Part shown: positions 1-8,290 of the stretch, in pieces
Position numbering within the stretch: the stretch's first letter is position 1
Layout: each line of letters begins with the position of its first letter
DNA from: Kitasatospora kifunensis
GTDB taxonomy: Bacteria; Actinomycetota; Actinomycetes; Streptomycetales; Streptomycetaceae
Reading direction: 5' to 3'
Assembly (NCBI RefSeq): GCF_014203855.1
Contig: NZ_JACHJV010000002.1
Location: 248,001 to 312,000 of the forward strand
DNA length: 64,000 nt
Position numbers and translations under genes: made by a program
Notes under the pieces: model-generated
Databases searched by the model: none
What the model saw: the letters and a program-made list of their open reading frames with translations, nothing else
What the model was told of the DNA's origin: nothing

Positions 1-230
1 CAGCCCGGCCAGGACCGTACGCCGGCTGGGGCTGAGGCTGGGGCCGGCGCTGCGGAGCCGGGGCAGGTCCACGCGGCTGCTCCTGTCTGGAACGGGGATG
101 GGCCGGGGCCTGCCGGCGGTGACAGGTTATTCCCGTCCGCTCCGCGCGCCGCCATGACCAAGGCGTATGCCCCGCGCCCTGGGGCCGAAAAAGGTGAGCG
201 CCTTCGGCTGCTCGGCGGTACGGTCCTTCG
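1..230. other. Left-edge non-coding stretch
   Basis: No reading frame with a ribosome binding site or recognisable protein was found here. It precedes the methyltransferase gene and may hold its promoter. A gene could end just outside the left edge. Confidence 0.4.
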
Positions 231-986
231 GTGATCGATGCAGACGGATACTTCGGAGCACGGGTAGCAGAGCACTACGACGATCCCTCAAGCCACGCGT
301 TCCAGGCCGACGTCATCGCGTCGACCGTGGACTTCCTGGCGGAGCTGGCAGGCGGCGGACGGGCACTCGAACTGGCTGTCGGGACGGGGCGCATCGCCCT
401 GCCGCTCGCGCAGCGAGGCGTTCCGGTCCACGGCATCGAGCTGTCCCGCGCGATGCTGGCCCGGCTACGCGCCAAGCCCGGAGGCGAGGCGATCGCGGTG
501 ACGATCGGCGACATGGCAGCCACCACCGTGGACACCAAGGCGCAGGGGCCCTTCCCCCTCGTCTACCTCGTGTACAACACCATCATGAATCTGACCACGC
601 AGGAAGCCCAGGTCGCCTGCTTCCGCAACGCCGCGGAGCAGCTCGCACCCGGAGGCAGCTTCGTGGTCGAGGTCATGATCCCGGAGCTGCGCAAGCTCCC
701 GGCCGGGCAGAACATCGTCCACTTCCACACGAGCCCGACCAAGTGGGCCTACACGGTCTACGACGTCACCACCCAGGCGGCGCCGTGCCACTACATCACC
801 GTCACCCCCGACGGTCGCGGGGAGCACCGCGAGGTCCCGTTCAGGTACGTATGGCCGGCCGAGTTGGACCTCATGGCCCAACTCGCCGGACTGCGGCTGC
901 GCGAGCGCTGGGAGGGTTGGACGCGCAAGCCCTTCGCCCAGGACAGCGCCCAGCACGTCTCGGTCTGGGAGAAGCCGATCAGTTGA
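231..986 (+). CDS. Class I SAM-dependent methyltransferase
   Basis: The 251-aa protein has a Rossmann-type methyltransferase core: a glycine motif I (LELAVGTGRIALPL, about residues 45-58), an acidic motif II (HGIELS) and a VYLVYNTIMNL segment typical of small-molecule methyltransferases. The start is GTG and lacks a strong Shine-Dalgarno, so a slightly different start is possible. It stands alone, converging on the minus-strand sugar-acid operon. The substrate cannot be read from sequence. It has no obvious tie to the fucose pathway next door. Confidence 0.8.
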   Translation: MIDADGYFGARVAEHYDDPSSHAFQADVIASTVDFLAELAGGGRALELAVGTGRIALPLAQRGVPVHGIELSRAMLARLRAKPGGEAIAVTIGDMAATTVDTKAQGPFPLVYLVYNTIMNLTTQEAQVACFRNAAEQLAPGGSFVVEVMIPELRKLPAGQNIVHFHTSPTKWAYTVYDVTTQAAPCHYITVTPDGRGEHREVPFRYVWPAELDLMAQLAGLRLRERWEGWTRKPFAQDSAQHVSVWEKPIS

Positions 987-1009
987 CCTCGGGGGCGGTC
1001 TCGTCCTGG

Positions 1010-1864
1010 TCAGCCGAGGCGGTAGGTCCGCCGGGCCGTGCCGCCGAAGAGTTCGGCCTGCTCGTCCGGGCTGAGGCCGCAGGTCAGGGTGCGTGTGGTG
1101 GAGAGCACCGTGCCGTAGGAGGCGGCGAGCAGGCAGACCGGCCAGTCCGAGCCGAACATCAGCCGCTCGGGGCCGAAGGCCTCCAGCGCCACCTGCGCGT
1201 ACGGGCGCAGCGAGGCTGTCGTCCAGTTGGCCCAGTGCGCCTCGGTGACCAGCCCGGAGAGCTTCGCCACCGTGTTGGGCAGCGCGGCAAGGGCGCGGAG
1301 CAGGTCGGCCCAGGGTGCCAACTCGCCGCTCGCTATGGGCGGTTTGCCCAGGTGGTCGAGGACGAAGGTGAGCTGCGGCAGGAGTTGGGCGGCGGCGATC
1401 GCGGCCGGCAGTTGGTGCGGCAGCACGAGCAGGTCGTAGGTCAGGTCGGCGTCCGCCAGTGCGGCCAGGCCGCGCAGCACCTCGGGGCGCAGCAGCCAGT
1501 TCGGGTCCGGCTCGCCCTGCACCTGGTGTCGGATGCCCACCAGGGCCTGGCCGCCCGGCAGTTCGCGCAGGCCGGCCAGCACGTCGGCGATGTCGGGGGA
1601 GGTGAGGTCGGTCCAGCCCACCACCCCCGCCACCAGGGGGCTGCGGGCCGCGAGCGCCAGGAACTCCGGCGTTTCCGCCGCCACCGTCACGGTCTGCACC
1701 AGCACGCTGGCGCCTACCCCCGCGGCGGCGGCTTCGGGTGTCAGGTCGACCAACGAGAAGTCCCGTCGCAGCGGGGCGAGTTCGGGGCCGATCAGCCACT
1801 CCTGGTCCCGTACCGAGAGGTCCCACAGGTGGTGGTGCGCGTCGACGATCGGCGATGTGGTCAC
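1010..1864 (-). CDS. Amidohydrolase, probable L-fucono-1,5-lactonase
   Basis: This is an amidohydrolase_2 family TIM-barrel protein of about 284 aa. It has an N-terminal metal-binding DAHHHLWD motif, a late LDHLGKP motif and a C-terminal FGSDWPVC motif that supplies the catalytic Asp. This is the architecture of L-fuconolactonase and L-rhamnono-lactonase. With the neighbouring dehydrogenase and dehydratase it most likely hydrolyses L-fucono-lactone to L-fuconate in the cytoplasm. The GTG at 1864 overlaps the stop of the mutarotase remnant in a GTGA arrangement, which implies translational coupling. An alternative GTG at 1873 would add three residues. It is the last gene of the minus-strand operon. 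Confidence 0.85.
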   Translation of the reverse strand: MTTSPIVDAHHHLWDLSVRDQEWLIGPELAPLRRDFSLVDLTPEAAAAGVGASVLVQTVTVAAETPEFLALAARSPLVAGVVGWTDLTSPDIADVLAGLRELPGGQALVGIRHQVQGEPDPNWLLRPEVLRGLAALADADLTYDLLVLPHQLPAAIAAAQLLPQLTFVLDHLGKPPIASGELAPWADLLRALAALPNTVAKLSGLVTEAHWANWTTASLRPYAQVALEAFGPERLMFGSDWPVCLLAASYGTVLSTTRTLTCGLSPDEQAELFGGTARRTYRLG

Positions 1865-1962
1865 AGCTGCCACACCACCGGCAGCCCCGCCTCGGCGCGG
1901 TGGGCGTCCTCGTACTCGGCGATCCGGTCGGCCCGGACCCGGGTGTGCAGGGCTATTCGCAT
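1861..1962 (-). pseudogene. Internally deleted L-rhamnose/L-fucose mutarotase remnant
   Basis: A good ribosome binding site (AAAGGAGTGAGC before ATG) leads into MRIALHTRVRADRIAEYEDAHR, the typical N-terminus of RhaM-family mutarotases, which are normally about 105 aa. After about 25 codons the frame jumps to GLPVVWQL and stops. That tail resembles a mutarotase C-terminus. The simplest reading is an in-frame internal deletion of about 70 codons that kept both ends and the coupling to the lactonase. The 33-residue product lacks the catalytic core. It may survive only as a leader that drives translation of the next gene. Confidence 0.65.
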
Positions 1963-1978
1963 GCTCACTCCTTTCAGG

Positions 1979-2132
1979 CCGACCGGCACATGGTGGGCGG
2001 CGTCGCGACGCCCGGACTCTCCCCTGGACGGCTTCTCCTCAGTCGCCAATGCTCCGCAGTGGCTCCCTCGTCGGCACCGCCCAGACTCGGCCCGGACGCC
2101 GCTCCTTCATCCACCCACCATGTGCCGGTCGG
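1979..2132. repeat. 19-bp perfect inverted repeat pair around a 116-bp spacer
   Basis: CCGACCGGCACATGGTGGG at 1979-1997 recurs exactly inverted at 2114-2132. The pair brackets the whole spacer between lutC and the mutarotase remnant. It could be a small MITE-like insertion, an inverted duplication left by the rearrangement that damaged the mutarotase gene, or a long-stem RNA structure. Confidence 0.7.
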
Positions 2133-2133
2133 T

Positions 2134-2166
2134 CTCGGTGACGATGACCTACTCGGTGACGATGAC
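2134..2166. repeat. 18-bp tandem duplication at the lutC stop codon
   Basis: On the minus strand the last five codons of lutC (VIVTE) and the TAG stop are followed immediately by a second in-frame copy of the same 15 bases. The unit repeats as TCGGTGACGATGACC on the plus strand. It looks like a recent slippage duplication and does not alter the encoded protein. Confidence 0.7.
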
Positions 2167-2787
2167 CACGTCCAGCGTGCGCGGTCCGTGTACGCCCTCG
2201 ACGCGGTCGAGTTCGATGTCGCTGGTGGCCGAGGGGCCGGAGATGAAGGTCAACGGGCGCCGCGGGTCGAGCCGTTCGAGCGCCTCGGGCAGGTCGCCGA
2301 CCACCTGGTCGGCCCGCAGCACGCACAGGTGGTAGTCGGGCAGCAGGGTCAGGGCGCGCCGGCCCTGGCCAGGGCCGGCGTCCAGGACCAGGGTGCCGGT
2401 CTCCGCGATGCCGAGCGCGGCGGTCGACAACACGGCGTCGGCTGCATCCAGCTGACTGACGGTCAGTTGAGGATCGTCCGCGAGCACGGTGAACGGGCCG
2501 GTGGGCAGCCACCCGGCCCGGAATCCCTCGGGCACCACCAGCTGCCGTACACCCCGTTCGGTCAGCGCCGCACCGAGCGCCGCCGTCAGCCCCGCCTCGG
2601 CGACCAGCCGTACGGTGGCCCGGTAGTCGGCCACCCGCTCGGCGAAGCGGTCCAGCACGTCCGCGCCCGTGCCCGCATGGCTGCGCCGGTAGTCGCGCGG
2701 CACCTGGACGTCCTCGGGTCGCTCCTCGGGCGGCACGTCGGCGAGGGCGGCGCGGATCCGGCCCAACATCGTCTCGCGGCTGCTCAC
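2149..2787 (-). CDS. lutC: LutC, L-lactate utilisation protein C
   Basis: The protein is about 212 aa and belongs to the LUD (YkgG) family. Visible features are the N-terminal SSRETMLGRIRAAL segment, a central AALGIAETGTLVLDAGPGQGRRALTLLPDYHLCVL motif and the C-terminal ISGPSATSDIELDRVEGVHGPRTLDV signature. With LutA and LutB it forms the L-lactate dehydrogenase complex that converts L-lactate to pyruvate. The GTG at 2787 overlaps the lutB stop (GTGA), so I prefer it to an upstream start at 2820. It sits inside a fucose-type operon whose last step releases L-lactate, which explains its presence. Confidence 0.92.
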   Translation of the reverse strand: MSSRETMLGRIRAALADVPPEERPEDVQVPRDYRRSHAGTGADVLDRFAERVADYRATVRLVAEAGLTAALGAALTERGVRQLVVPEGFRAGWLPTGPFTVLADDPQLTVSQLDAADAVLSTAALGIAETGTLVLDAGPGQGRRALTLLPDYHLCVLRADQVVGDLPEALERLDPRRPLTFISGPSATSDIELDRVEGVHGPRTLDVVIVTE

Positions 2788-4229
2788 CGGTCGTTCTCCT
2801 CGGGATGCGTCCGCTGCCACCAGGCGCGGAAGGACTCGGCCGGCGGCACCGGCAGGTCGCGGGTGTCGGACCAGGCGTGGAAGGGGCCGGGCAGCGGGCC
2901 GATCCTGCCGCCGCGCCCGACCAGCCTGCCGCCGAGCGCGCCGGCCTTCTGGGCCAGCCTCAGGCGTTCGGGGGAGGCCAGCACCTCGGTGGCCGCGCGC
3001 ATCAGCAGCGACTCCACGGTGGGCGTCCTGCGCCCGCGTTTGGCGTCAACCTCCTTGGCCCGCAGGTGGACCAGCACCTCGGGGATGTTGATCTTCACGG
3101 GGCAGGCGTCGTAGCAGGCACCGCAGAGGGTGGAGGCGAACGGCAGTGAGGCCGCGTGGCCCACCCCCGCGAGCTGCGGGGTCAGGATGGCGCCGATCGG
3201 CCCGGGGTAGACCGAGCCGTACGCGTGGCCGCCCACCCGCTCGTAGACCGGGCAGACGTTGAGGCAGGCCGAGCAGCGGATGCAGCCGAGCGCCTGGCGG
3301 CCGACCTGGTCGGTCAGGGTGGCGGTGCGGCCGTTGTCCAGCAGGACCAGGTGGAAGGTTGACGGTCCGTCAGCTGCGTGGACACCGGTCCAGGCCGAGG
3401 TGTAGGGGTTCATCCGCTCGCCGGTGGCGGAGCGGGGCAGCAGTTGGAGGAAGACCTCCAGGTCGGCGAAGGTGGGCACCACCTTCTCGATGCCCATCAC
3501 GGTGATCAGGGTGTCCGGCAGGGTCAGGCACATCCGCCCGTTGCCCTCGGACTCCACCACCAGCACCGTGCCGGTCTCGGCCACCGCGAAGTTGGCACCG
3601 GAGACGGCGACCTTGGCGCGCAGGAACTTCTCCCGCAGGTGCAGTCGGGCCGCCTCGGCCAGGGCGCGCGGCTCGTCGGTCAGGTCGGCGGGTGCGTCGG
3701 GCATCCGGCTGCGGAAGATCTCGCGGATCTCGGCGCGGTTGCGGTGGATCGCGGGCACCAGGATGTGCGAGGGGCGGTCGTCGGCCAACTGGACGATGAG
3801 TTCGGCGAGATCGGTCTCGTGGGCGGTGATGCCCTCGGCGGCGAGCGCCTCGTTGAGGCCGATCTCCTGGGTGGCCATCGACTTGACCTTGACCACTTCA
3901 CGCTCGCCGGTGGCCTTCACCAGCTCGGCGACGATCCGGTTGGCCTCGGCCGCGTCGGCGGCCCAGTGCACGGTGCCGCCCGCGGCGGTGACCGAGGCCT
4001 CCAACTGCTCCAGGTACCGGGGGAGATGGCGCAGCGTGCGGAGCTTGAGCGCGGCGGCGCTGTCCCGCAGCTGTTCCCAGTCGTCCAGTTCGGCGCAGAC
4101 CCGCAGCCGTTTGTCGCGGATCGTGCCGGTGGCCTTGCCCAGGTTGCGGCGCAGCTGGGTGTCGGCAAGCGCCTTCTTGGCGGCCTGCGGGAAGGCGGGG
4201 GTGCCGAGCCAGACCAGTCCCTCGCTCAT
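2784..4229 (-). CDS. lutB: LutB, iron-sulfur L-lactate utilisation protein B
   Basis: This 481-aa protein starts MSEGLVWLGTPAFP. Its N-terminal LUD domain includes ANFAVAETGTVLVVESEGNGRMCLTLP. A ferredoxin-like segment follows with two cysteine clusters, CIRCSACLNVCPVY and CGACYDACPVKI, expected to bind two [4Fe-4S] clusters. It is the iron-sulfur electron-transfer subunit of the LutABC lactate oxidation complex. The start is an ATG overlapping the lutA stop (ATGA). The open frame continues upstream to 5219 in lutA shadow sequence, which is not real coding. Confidence 0.93.
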   Translation of the reverse strand: MSEGLVWLGTPAFPQAAKKALADTQLRRNLGKATGTIRDKRLRVCAELDDWEQLRDSAAALKLRTLRHLPRYLEQLEASVTAAGGTVHWAADAAEANRIVAELVKATGEREVVKVKSMATQEIGLNEALAAEGITAHETDLAELIVQLADDRPSHILVPAIHRNRAEIREIFRSRMPDAPADLTDEPRALAEAARLHLREKFLRAKVAVSGANFAVAETGTVLVVESEGNGRMCLTLPDTLITVMGIEKVVPTFADLEVFLQLLPRSATGERMNPYTSAWTGVHAADGPSTFHLVLLDNGRTATLTDQVGRQALGCIRCSACLNVCPVYERVGGHAYGSVYPGPIGAILTPQLAGVGHAASLPFASTLCGACYDACPVKINIPEVLVHLRAKEVDAKRGRRTPTVESLLMRAATEVLASPERLRLAQKAGALGGRLVGRGGRIGPLPGPFHAWSDTRDLPVPPAESFRAWWQRTHPEENDR

Positions 4230-4960
4230 CGCGCCTCTCCTTCGGTGGCGGCCAGGATCTCGGCCAGGTGCACGGTGCGCACGCCCGTGCGCAGCCGGCC
4301 CAGGCCGCCGCCGATGTGCAGCAGGCAGGAGTTGTCGCCGGCGGTCAGCACCTCGGCCCTGCTGTCCAGCACGTGGCGCATCTTGTCGGCCAGCATCGCG
4401 GCCGAGACGTCCGGGTTCTTCACCGCGAAGGTGCCGCCGAAGCCGCAGCACTCCTCGGCCGCCGGCAGCTCCACCAGCTCGATCCCCTTGACCGCGCGCA
4501 GCAGCCGCAGCGGGCGCTCGCCGACCCGCAGCATGCGCAGCGAGTGGCAGGTGGGGTGGTAGGTGACCCGGTGCGGGTAGTAGGCGCCGACGTCGGTGAC
4601 GCCGAGCACGTCCACCAGGAACTCCGACAGCTCGTGGACCTTCGGCGCCACCTGCGCCACCGCCCGGCGCAGGCCGGGGTCGTCGGCGGCGAGCAGTGGG
4701 TGGTGTTCGCGCACCATCGCGGCGCAGGAGCCGGAGGGGGTGACCACCGCGTCGTAGCCGGCGAAGGCCTCGGCGAAGCGGCGGACCAGCGGGCGTGCTT
4801 CGGGGCGGTAGCCGGTGTTGAACTGCGGCTGTCCGCAGCAGGTCTGCCCGAGCGGGAAGTCGACCTGGTGGCCGAGCCGCTCCAGCAGCCGCACCACCGC
4901 CTTGCCGGTCTCGGGGAAGAGCGTGTCGTTGAAGCAGGTGATGAACAAGGCTACCCGCAT
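4226..4960 (-). CDS. lutA: LutA, cysteine-rich L-lactate utilisation protein A
   Basis: The 244-aa protein begins MRVALFITCFNDTLFPETGKAVVRLLERLG. It carries the two cysteine-rich CCG repeats of the GlpC/HdrB type: the QTCCGQPQFNTGY region near residue 47 and the AAEECCGFGGTFAVKNPDVS region near residue 172. A strong GGAGGG ribosome binding site precedes the ATG at 4960. Its 5' end overlaps the stop of the upstream aldo/keto reductase by 10 bases, and its stop overlaps the lutB start. It is part of LutABC and is placed after the sugar pathway genes whose product it consumes. Confidence 0.93.
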   Translation of the reverse strand: MRVALFITCFNDTLFPETGKAVVRLLERLGHQVDFPLGQTCCGQPQFNTGYRPEARPLVRRFAEAFAGYDAVVTPSGSCAAMVREHHPLLAADDPGLRRAVAQVAPKVHELSEFLVDVLGVTDVGAYYPHRVTYHPTCHSLRMLRVGERPLRLLRAVKGIELVELPAAEECCGFGGTFAVKNPDVSAAMLADKMRHVLDSRAEVLTAGDNSCLLHIGGGLGRLRTGVRTVHLAEILAATEGEAR

Positions 4961-6033
4961 GGACCCTCCGTTCTCCTTGGCTCCTCGCCTGCACTCCTCG
5001 CCTGAACCCCTCGCCCCGGCACCGGTGCGTCCGCGGGCAGCAGAGCGCAGGCGCGCAGATCCTCCCACAGCGCGTCAGGAACGGGCGTGCGCAGCATGGC
5101 CGCCGCGTCGCGCGCCTGCGCGGCGCAGCGCAGGCCGACCAGCACGCCCGCCACCGCCGGGTGCCCGAACGGGAACTGCAGGGCCGCCGCCCGCAGCGGC
5201 ACGCCGTGCCGCTCGGCAAGCGCCCGCAGCCGCAGTGCCCGGTCCAGCAGCGGCGCCGGCGCGGTGGCGTAGTCGAAGGTGGCCTGCGGGGTCGGGTCGG
5301 CCAGCAGACCGGAGTTGAACACCCCGCCGATCACCACCGAGACCCCGCGCCGCTCGGCCTCGGGCAGCAGCTCGGCCAGGCCGTGCTGGTCCAGCAGCGT
5401 GTAGCGCCCGGCCAGCAGCACGGCGTCCAGGTCGCTCTCGCGCACGAACCGGGTGAGCAGCTCGGCCTGGTTCATCCCGGCGCCGATCGCGCCCACCACG
5501 CCTTCGTCGCGCAGCCGGGCCAGCGCCGGGTAGGCCTCGGAGAGTGCCTGCTCGGCGTGGTCGTCCGGATCGTGCAGGTAGACCAGGTCGATCCGGTCCA
5601 GGCCGAGCCGGGTCAAGCTGGCCTCCAGGGAACGCCGCACGCCGTCCGCGCTGAAGTCCCAGCGGCGCCGGTGGGTGGCGGGAACGGCGAAGCCGTTCGC
5701 CAGGTCGTCGCCGTCGGCCTCATCGAGGGGGTCGAGCAGTCGGCCCACCTTGGTGGAGAGCGTGTACTCGGTGCGCGGGTGCCCGCGCAGCGCCTCGCCC
5801 AGCCGGCGCTCGGACAGGCCCAGCCCGTAGTGCGGCGCGGTGTCGAAGTAGCGCATGCCGCTCGCCCAGGCCGCCTCTACGGCCTCGGCCGCCTCCTGCT
5901 CGGTCACCGGGGTGAACAGGTTGCCGATCGCCGCGGCGCCGAAGGAGAGCGCGCTCACCGCGACCCTGCTGCGCCCCAGCGTCCGCGCGGCGCCCGGTTC
6001 CAGCGGCGCGGCCCCCGGGTCCGGTGCCGTCAT
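4951..6033 (-). CDS. Aldo/keto reductase, probable L-fucose (aldose) 1-dehydrogenase
   Basis: This 360-aa AKR-superfamily protein shows the catalytic set Asp/Tyr (DTAPHYGLGLSERRLG, about residue 64), Lys (STKVGRLLDP) and His (VYLHDPDDH). The sequence style (FGAAAIGNLFTPV, WDFSADGVRRSLEASLTRLGLDRIDLVYLHDPDD) fits the D-threo-aldose/L-fucose 1-dehydrogenase group, which oxidises the free sugar to its lactone with NAD(P). The C-terminal 25 residues are Arg/Gly/Pro-rich and overlap lutA, so they may be a frame extension. Its place between the pathway SDR and lutA supports a role as first step of L-fucose oxidation. Substrate assignment is inferred from context. Confidence 0.82.
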   Translation of the reverse strand: MTAPDPGAAPLEPGAARTLGRSRVAVSALSFGAAAIGNLFTPVTEQEAAEAVEAAWASGMRYFDTAPHYGLGLSERRLGEALRGHPRTEYTLSTKVGRLLDPLDEADGDDLANGFAVPATHRRRWDFSADGVRRSLEASLTRLGLDRIDLVYLHDPDDHAEQALSEAYPALARLRDEGVVGAIGAGMNQAELLTRFVRESDLDAVLLAGRYTLLDQHGLAELLPEAERRGVSVVIGGVFNSGLLADPTPQATFDYATAPAPLLDRALRLRALAERHGVPLRAAALQFPFGHPAVAGVLVGLRCAAQARDAAAMLRTPVPDALWEDLRACALLPADAPVPGRGVQARSAGEEPRRTEGPCG

Positions 6034-6058
6034 GACAGCGCCCTCACGACAGCGTCCC

Positions 6059-6853
6059 TCACGACTCGGTGGGCCGCAGGCGCAGCCCCTGCATCCCGCC
6101 GTCCACGGCCAGCGCCGTACCGGTGACGGCGCCCGCCGCCGGGCTCGCCAGGTAGACGATCGCGGCGGCCACCTCCTCGGCGCTGACCAGCCGGCCCATG
6201 GGTTGCCTGGCGCACAGTGCGGCCCGCTCGGCCGCCGGGTCCTCGGCGGCGTCCAGCAGCCGTCCCACCCACGGGGTGTCGGCGGTGCCGGGGTTGACGC
6301 AGTTGACCCGGATCCCTTCGCGGACGTGGTCGGCGGCCATCGCCAGGGTCAGCGAGAGCACCGCGCCCTTGCTCGCCGAGTACAGCGCCCGCTGCGGCAG
6401 TCCGGCGCTCGCGGCGATCGAGCAGGTGTTGACGATCGCGGCACTCTGCCCGGGCCGGGAGCGCACCGAGTGCCGCAGGTGCGGCAGCGCGGCGCGGCTG
6501 GCCCGGACCAGGCCGAGCACGTTGACGTCCAGCACCCGGTGCCACTCCTCGTCCGGGTTGGTCTCCACCGTCCCGACCGCGCCGATCCCGGCGTTGTTGA
6601 CCAGCACGTCGAGCCCGCCCAGCAGTTCGGCCGCCCGCGCCACCGCCGCCCGTACCGACGCGTCGTCGCGCAGGTCGGCCACCAGGCCGTGCAGCGGTTT
6701 GTCCACGGTGTCGACCGCGAGGTCCAGTACCGCGACCTCGGCGCCGCGTTCGGCGAGCAGGAGCGCGGTGGCCCGGCCGATGCCCGAGGCGCCGCCGGTG
6801 ACCAGGGCGCGCAGGCCGGTGAAGTCCGTCATGGTTGGCTTGAAGTCCGTCAA
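6059..6853 (-). CDS. SDR dehydrogenase, probable 2-keto-3-deoxy-L-fuconate dehydrogenase
   Basis: A classical short-chain dehydrogenase of about 264 aa. It has the cofactor motif TGGASGIG near residue 19, NNAG, the catalytic YSASK, and the C-terminal VDGGM typical of sugar-acid SDRs. The pathway predicts NAD-dependent oxidation of 2-keto-3-deoxy-L-fuconate to the 2,4-diketo acid. Two starts compete. The TTG at 6853 overlaps the dehydratase stop (TTGA) and has AAGGAA eight bases upstream. The ATG at 6832 has no Shine-Dalgarno. I chose the TTG. A short duplication (TGACGGACTTCA) lies between the two starts and repeats the encoded MTDF residues. Confidence 0.85.
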   Translation of the reverse strand: MTDFKPTMTDFTGLRALVTGGASGIGRATALLLAERGAEVAVLDLAVDTVDKPLHGLVADLRDDASVRAAVARAAELLGGLDVLVNNAGIGAVGTVETNPDEEWHRVLDVNVLGLVRASRAALPHLRHSVRSRPGQSAAIVNTCSIAASAGLPQRALYSASKGAVLSLTLAMAADHVREGIRVNCVNPGTADTPWVGRLLDAAEDPAAERAALCARQPMGRLVSAEEVAAAIVYLASPAAGAVTGTALAVDGGMQGLRLRPTES

Positions 6854-8190
6854 GGTCGGGTTCCTTCCGTGCGGGCGAGGTCGGCGGCCCAGAAGTCGCC
6901 GTCCGGGTAGCTGAAGCGGGCGATCGACTCCGGCAGCATCTGAGCCGAGAAGCCGGGTGCGCGCGGCGCGCGGTAGTGGCCGCGCTCGATCGTCACCGGG
7001 TCGAGGAAGTGCTCGTGCAGGTGGTCGACGTACTCGATCACCCGGTCCTCGGTGCTCCCGGAGAGCGCCAGATAGTCGAACATCGAGAGGTGCTGGACCA
7101 GTTCACACAGTCCCACACCGCCCGCGTGCGGGCAGACCGGCACGCCGAATCTGGCGGCCAGCAGCAGGATCGCGAGGTTCTCGTTGACCCCGCCGACCCT
7201 GGCCGCGTCCAGCTGGAGCACATCGATCGAGCCGGCCTGGAGCAACTGCTTGAAGACGATCCGGTTCTGCACGTGTTCACCGGTGGCGACCTTGATCGGG
7301 GCCACCCCGGTGCGGATCGCCGCGTGCCCGAGCACGTCGTCGGGACTGGTCGGTTCCTCGATCCAGTACGGGTCGAACTCGGCCAGCGCCTTGGTCCAGG
7401 TGATCGCCTCGGCCACGTTCCAGCGCTGGTTGGCGTCGATCGCCAGCCGGATGTCCGGGCCCACCGCGTTGCGGGCGGCCCGGCAGCGGCGGATGTCGTC
7501 CGCCAGGTCGGCACCGACCTTGAGCTTGATCTGGGTGAAGCCCTCGGCCAGTGCCTGGTGGGCGAGCCGGGTGAGCTTCTCGTCGGAGTAGCCGAGCCAG
7601 CCGGGGGAGGTGGTGTAGCCGGGGTATCCCTGGTGCAGTAGCCGGGCCTCGCGCTCGGCTAGGCCCGACCGCCCCCGCTGGAGCAGTTCGATCGCCTGAT
7701 CGGGCGTCAGGGCATCGGTGAGGTAGCGGAAATCCACCTGCGAGACCAGCCATTCGGGGGTGGCGTCGGCCAGCAGTCGCCACAGCGGCTTGCCCGCACG
7801 CTTGGCGGCCAGGTCCCAGACGGCGTTGACCACGGCGCCGATCGCCATGTGCATCACGCCCTTCTCCGGGCCGAGCCAGCGCAGTTGGCTGTCACCGACC
7901 AGGACCCGGTACAACGAGGCCGGGTCCGCGCAGAGTTCGGCCACCGGTCGGCCGATGACGTGCGGGCGCAGCGCGTTGATCGCCGCGACCTGGACGTCGT
8001 TGCCGCGCCCGATGGTGAAGCTGAAGCCGTGCCCCTCCAAGGCGTCCTCGGCGTCGGTGCGCAGCACCAGGTAGGCGGCCGAGTAGTCCGGGTCGGGGTT
8101 CATGGCGTCCGACCCGTCCAGCTCCCGCGAGGTGGGGAAGCGGATGTCGTAGGTGTCCACGGCGGTGATCCGGGCGGCGGCGGCGGCCAC
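6850..8190 (-). CDS. L-fuconate dehydratase (enolase superfamily)
   Basis: This 446-aa enolase-superfamily protein matches the fuconate dehydratase group in length and active site. Visible residues are the KxK pair K222/K224 (IKLKVGAD), metal ligands D252 (DANQRW), E278 (WIEEP) and E305 (ATGEH), then D328 and H355 (CPHAGG), and E381 near the C-terminus. It dehydrates L-fuconate to 2-keto-3-deoxy-L-fuconate with Mg2+. The start is GTG at 8190 with an AGAGGA ribosome binding site. It lies directly upstream of the SDR that takes its product, with overlapping stop and start. Confidence 0.92.
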   Translation of the reverse strand: MAAAAARITAVDTYDIRFPTSRELDGSDAMNPDPDYSAAYLVLRTDAEDALEGHGFSFTIGRGNDVQVAAINALRPHVIGRPVAELCADPASLYRVLVGDSQLRWLGPEKGVMHMAIGAVVNAVWDLAAKRAGKPLWRLLADATPEWLVSQVDFRYLTDALTPDQAIELLQRGRSGLAEREARLLHQGYPGYTTSPGWLGYSDEKLTRLAHQALAEGFTQIKLKVGADLADDIRRCRAARNAVGPDIRLAIDANQRWNVAEAITWTKALAEFDPYWIEEPTSPDDVLGHAAIRTGVAPIKVATGEHVQNRIVFKQLLQAGSIDVLQLDAARVGGVNENLAILLLAARFGVPVCPHAGGVGLCELVQHLSMFDYLALSGSTEDRVIEYVDHLHEHFLDPVTIERGHYRAPRAPGFSAQMLPESIARFSYPDGDFWAADLARTEGTRP

Positions 8191-8204
8191 AGGGCGGTCC
8201 TCTC

Positions 8205-8290
8205 TCGGGCTTGGATCCCAGAGCCTGGATTCTCAGGCCGGGCTCTCAGGCTTGGATCCCAGGCGGGGCTGTCAGGCAGGGCGGTCAGGC
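8205..8290. repeat. Degenerate direct repeats between FAH hydrolase and dehydratase genes
   Basis: The stretch repeats CTTGGATCCCAG twice (around 8210 and 8250), with further CAGGC-rich degenerate copies. It fills the gap between two operon genes and ends at the hydrolase stop. It may be slippage-generated spacer and shows no coding signal. Confidence 0.5.

Noticed and set aside
167..2335. 722-codon open frame across the methyltransferase and lactonase
   Set aside because: It runs in the wrong frame or strand to recognised genes and is Arg/Pro/Gly-rich, which is typical of high-GC shadow frames.
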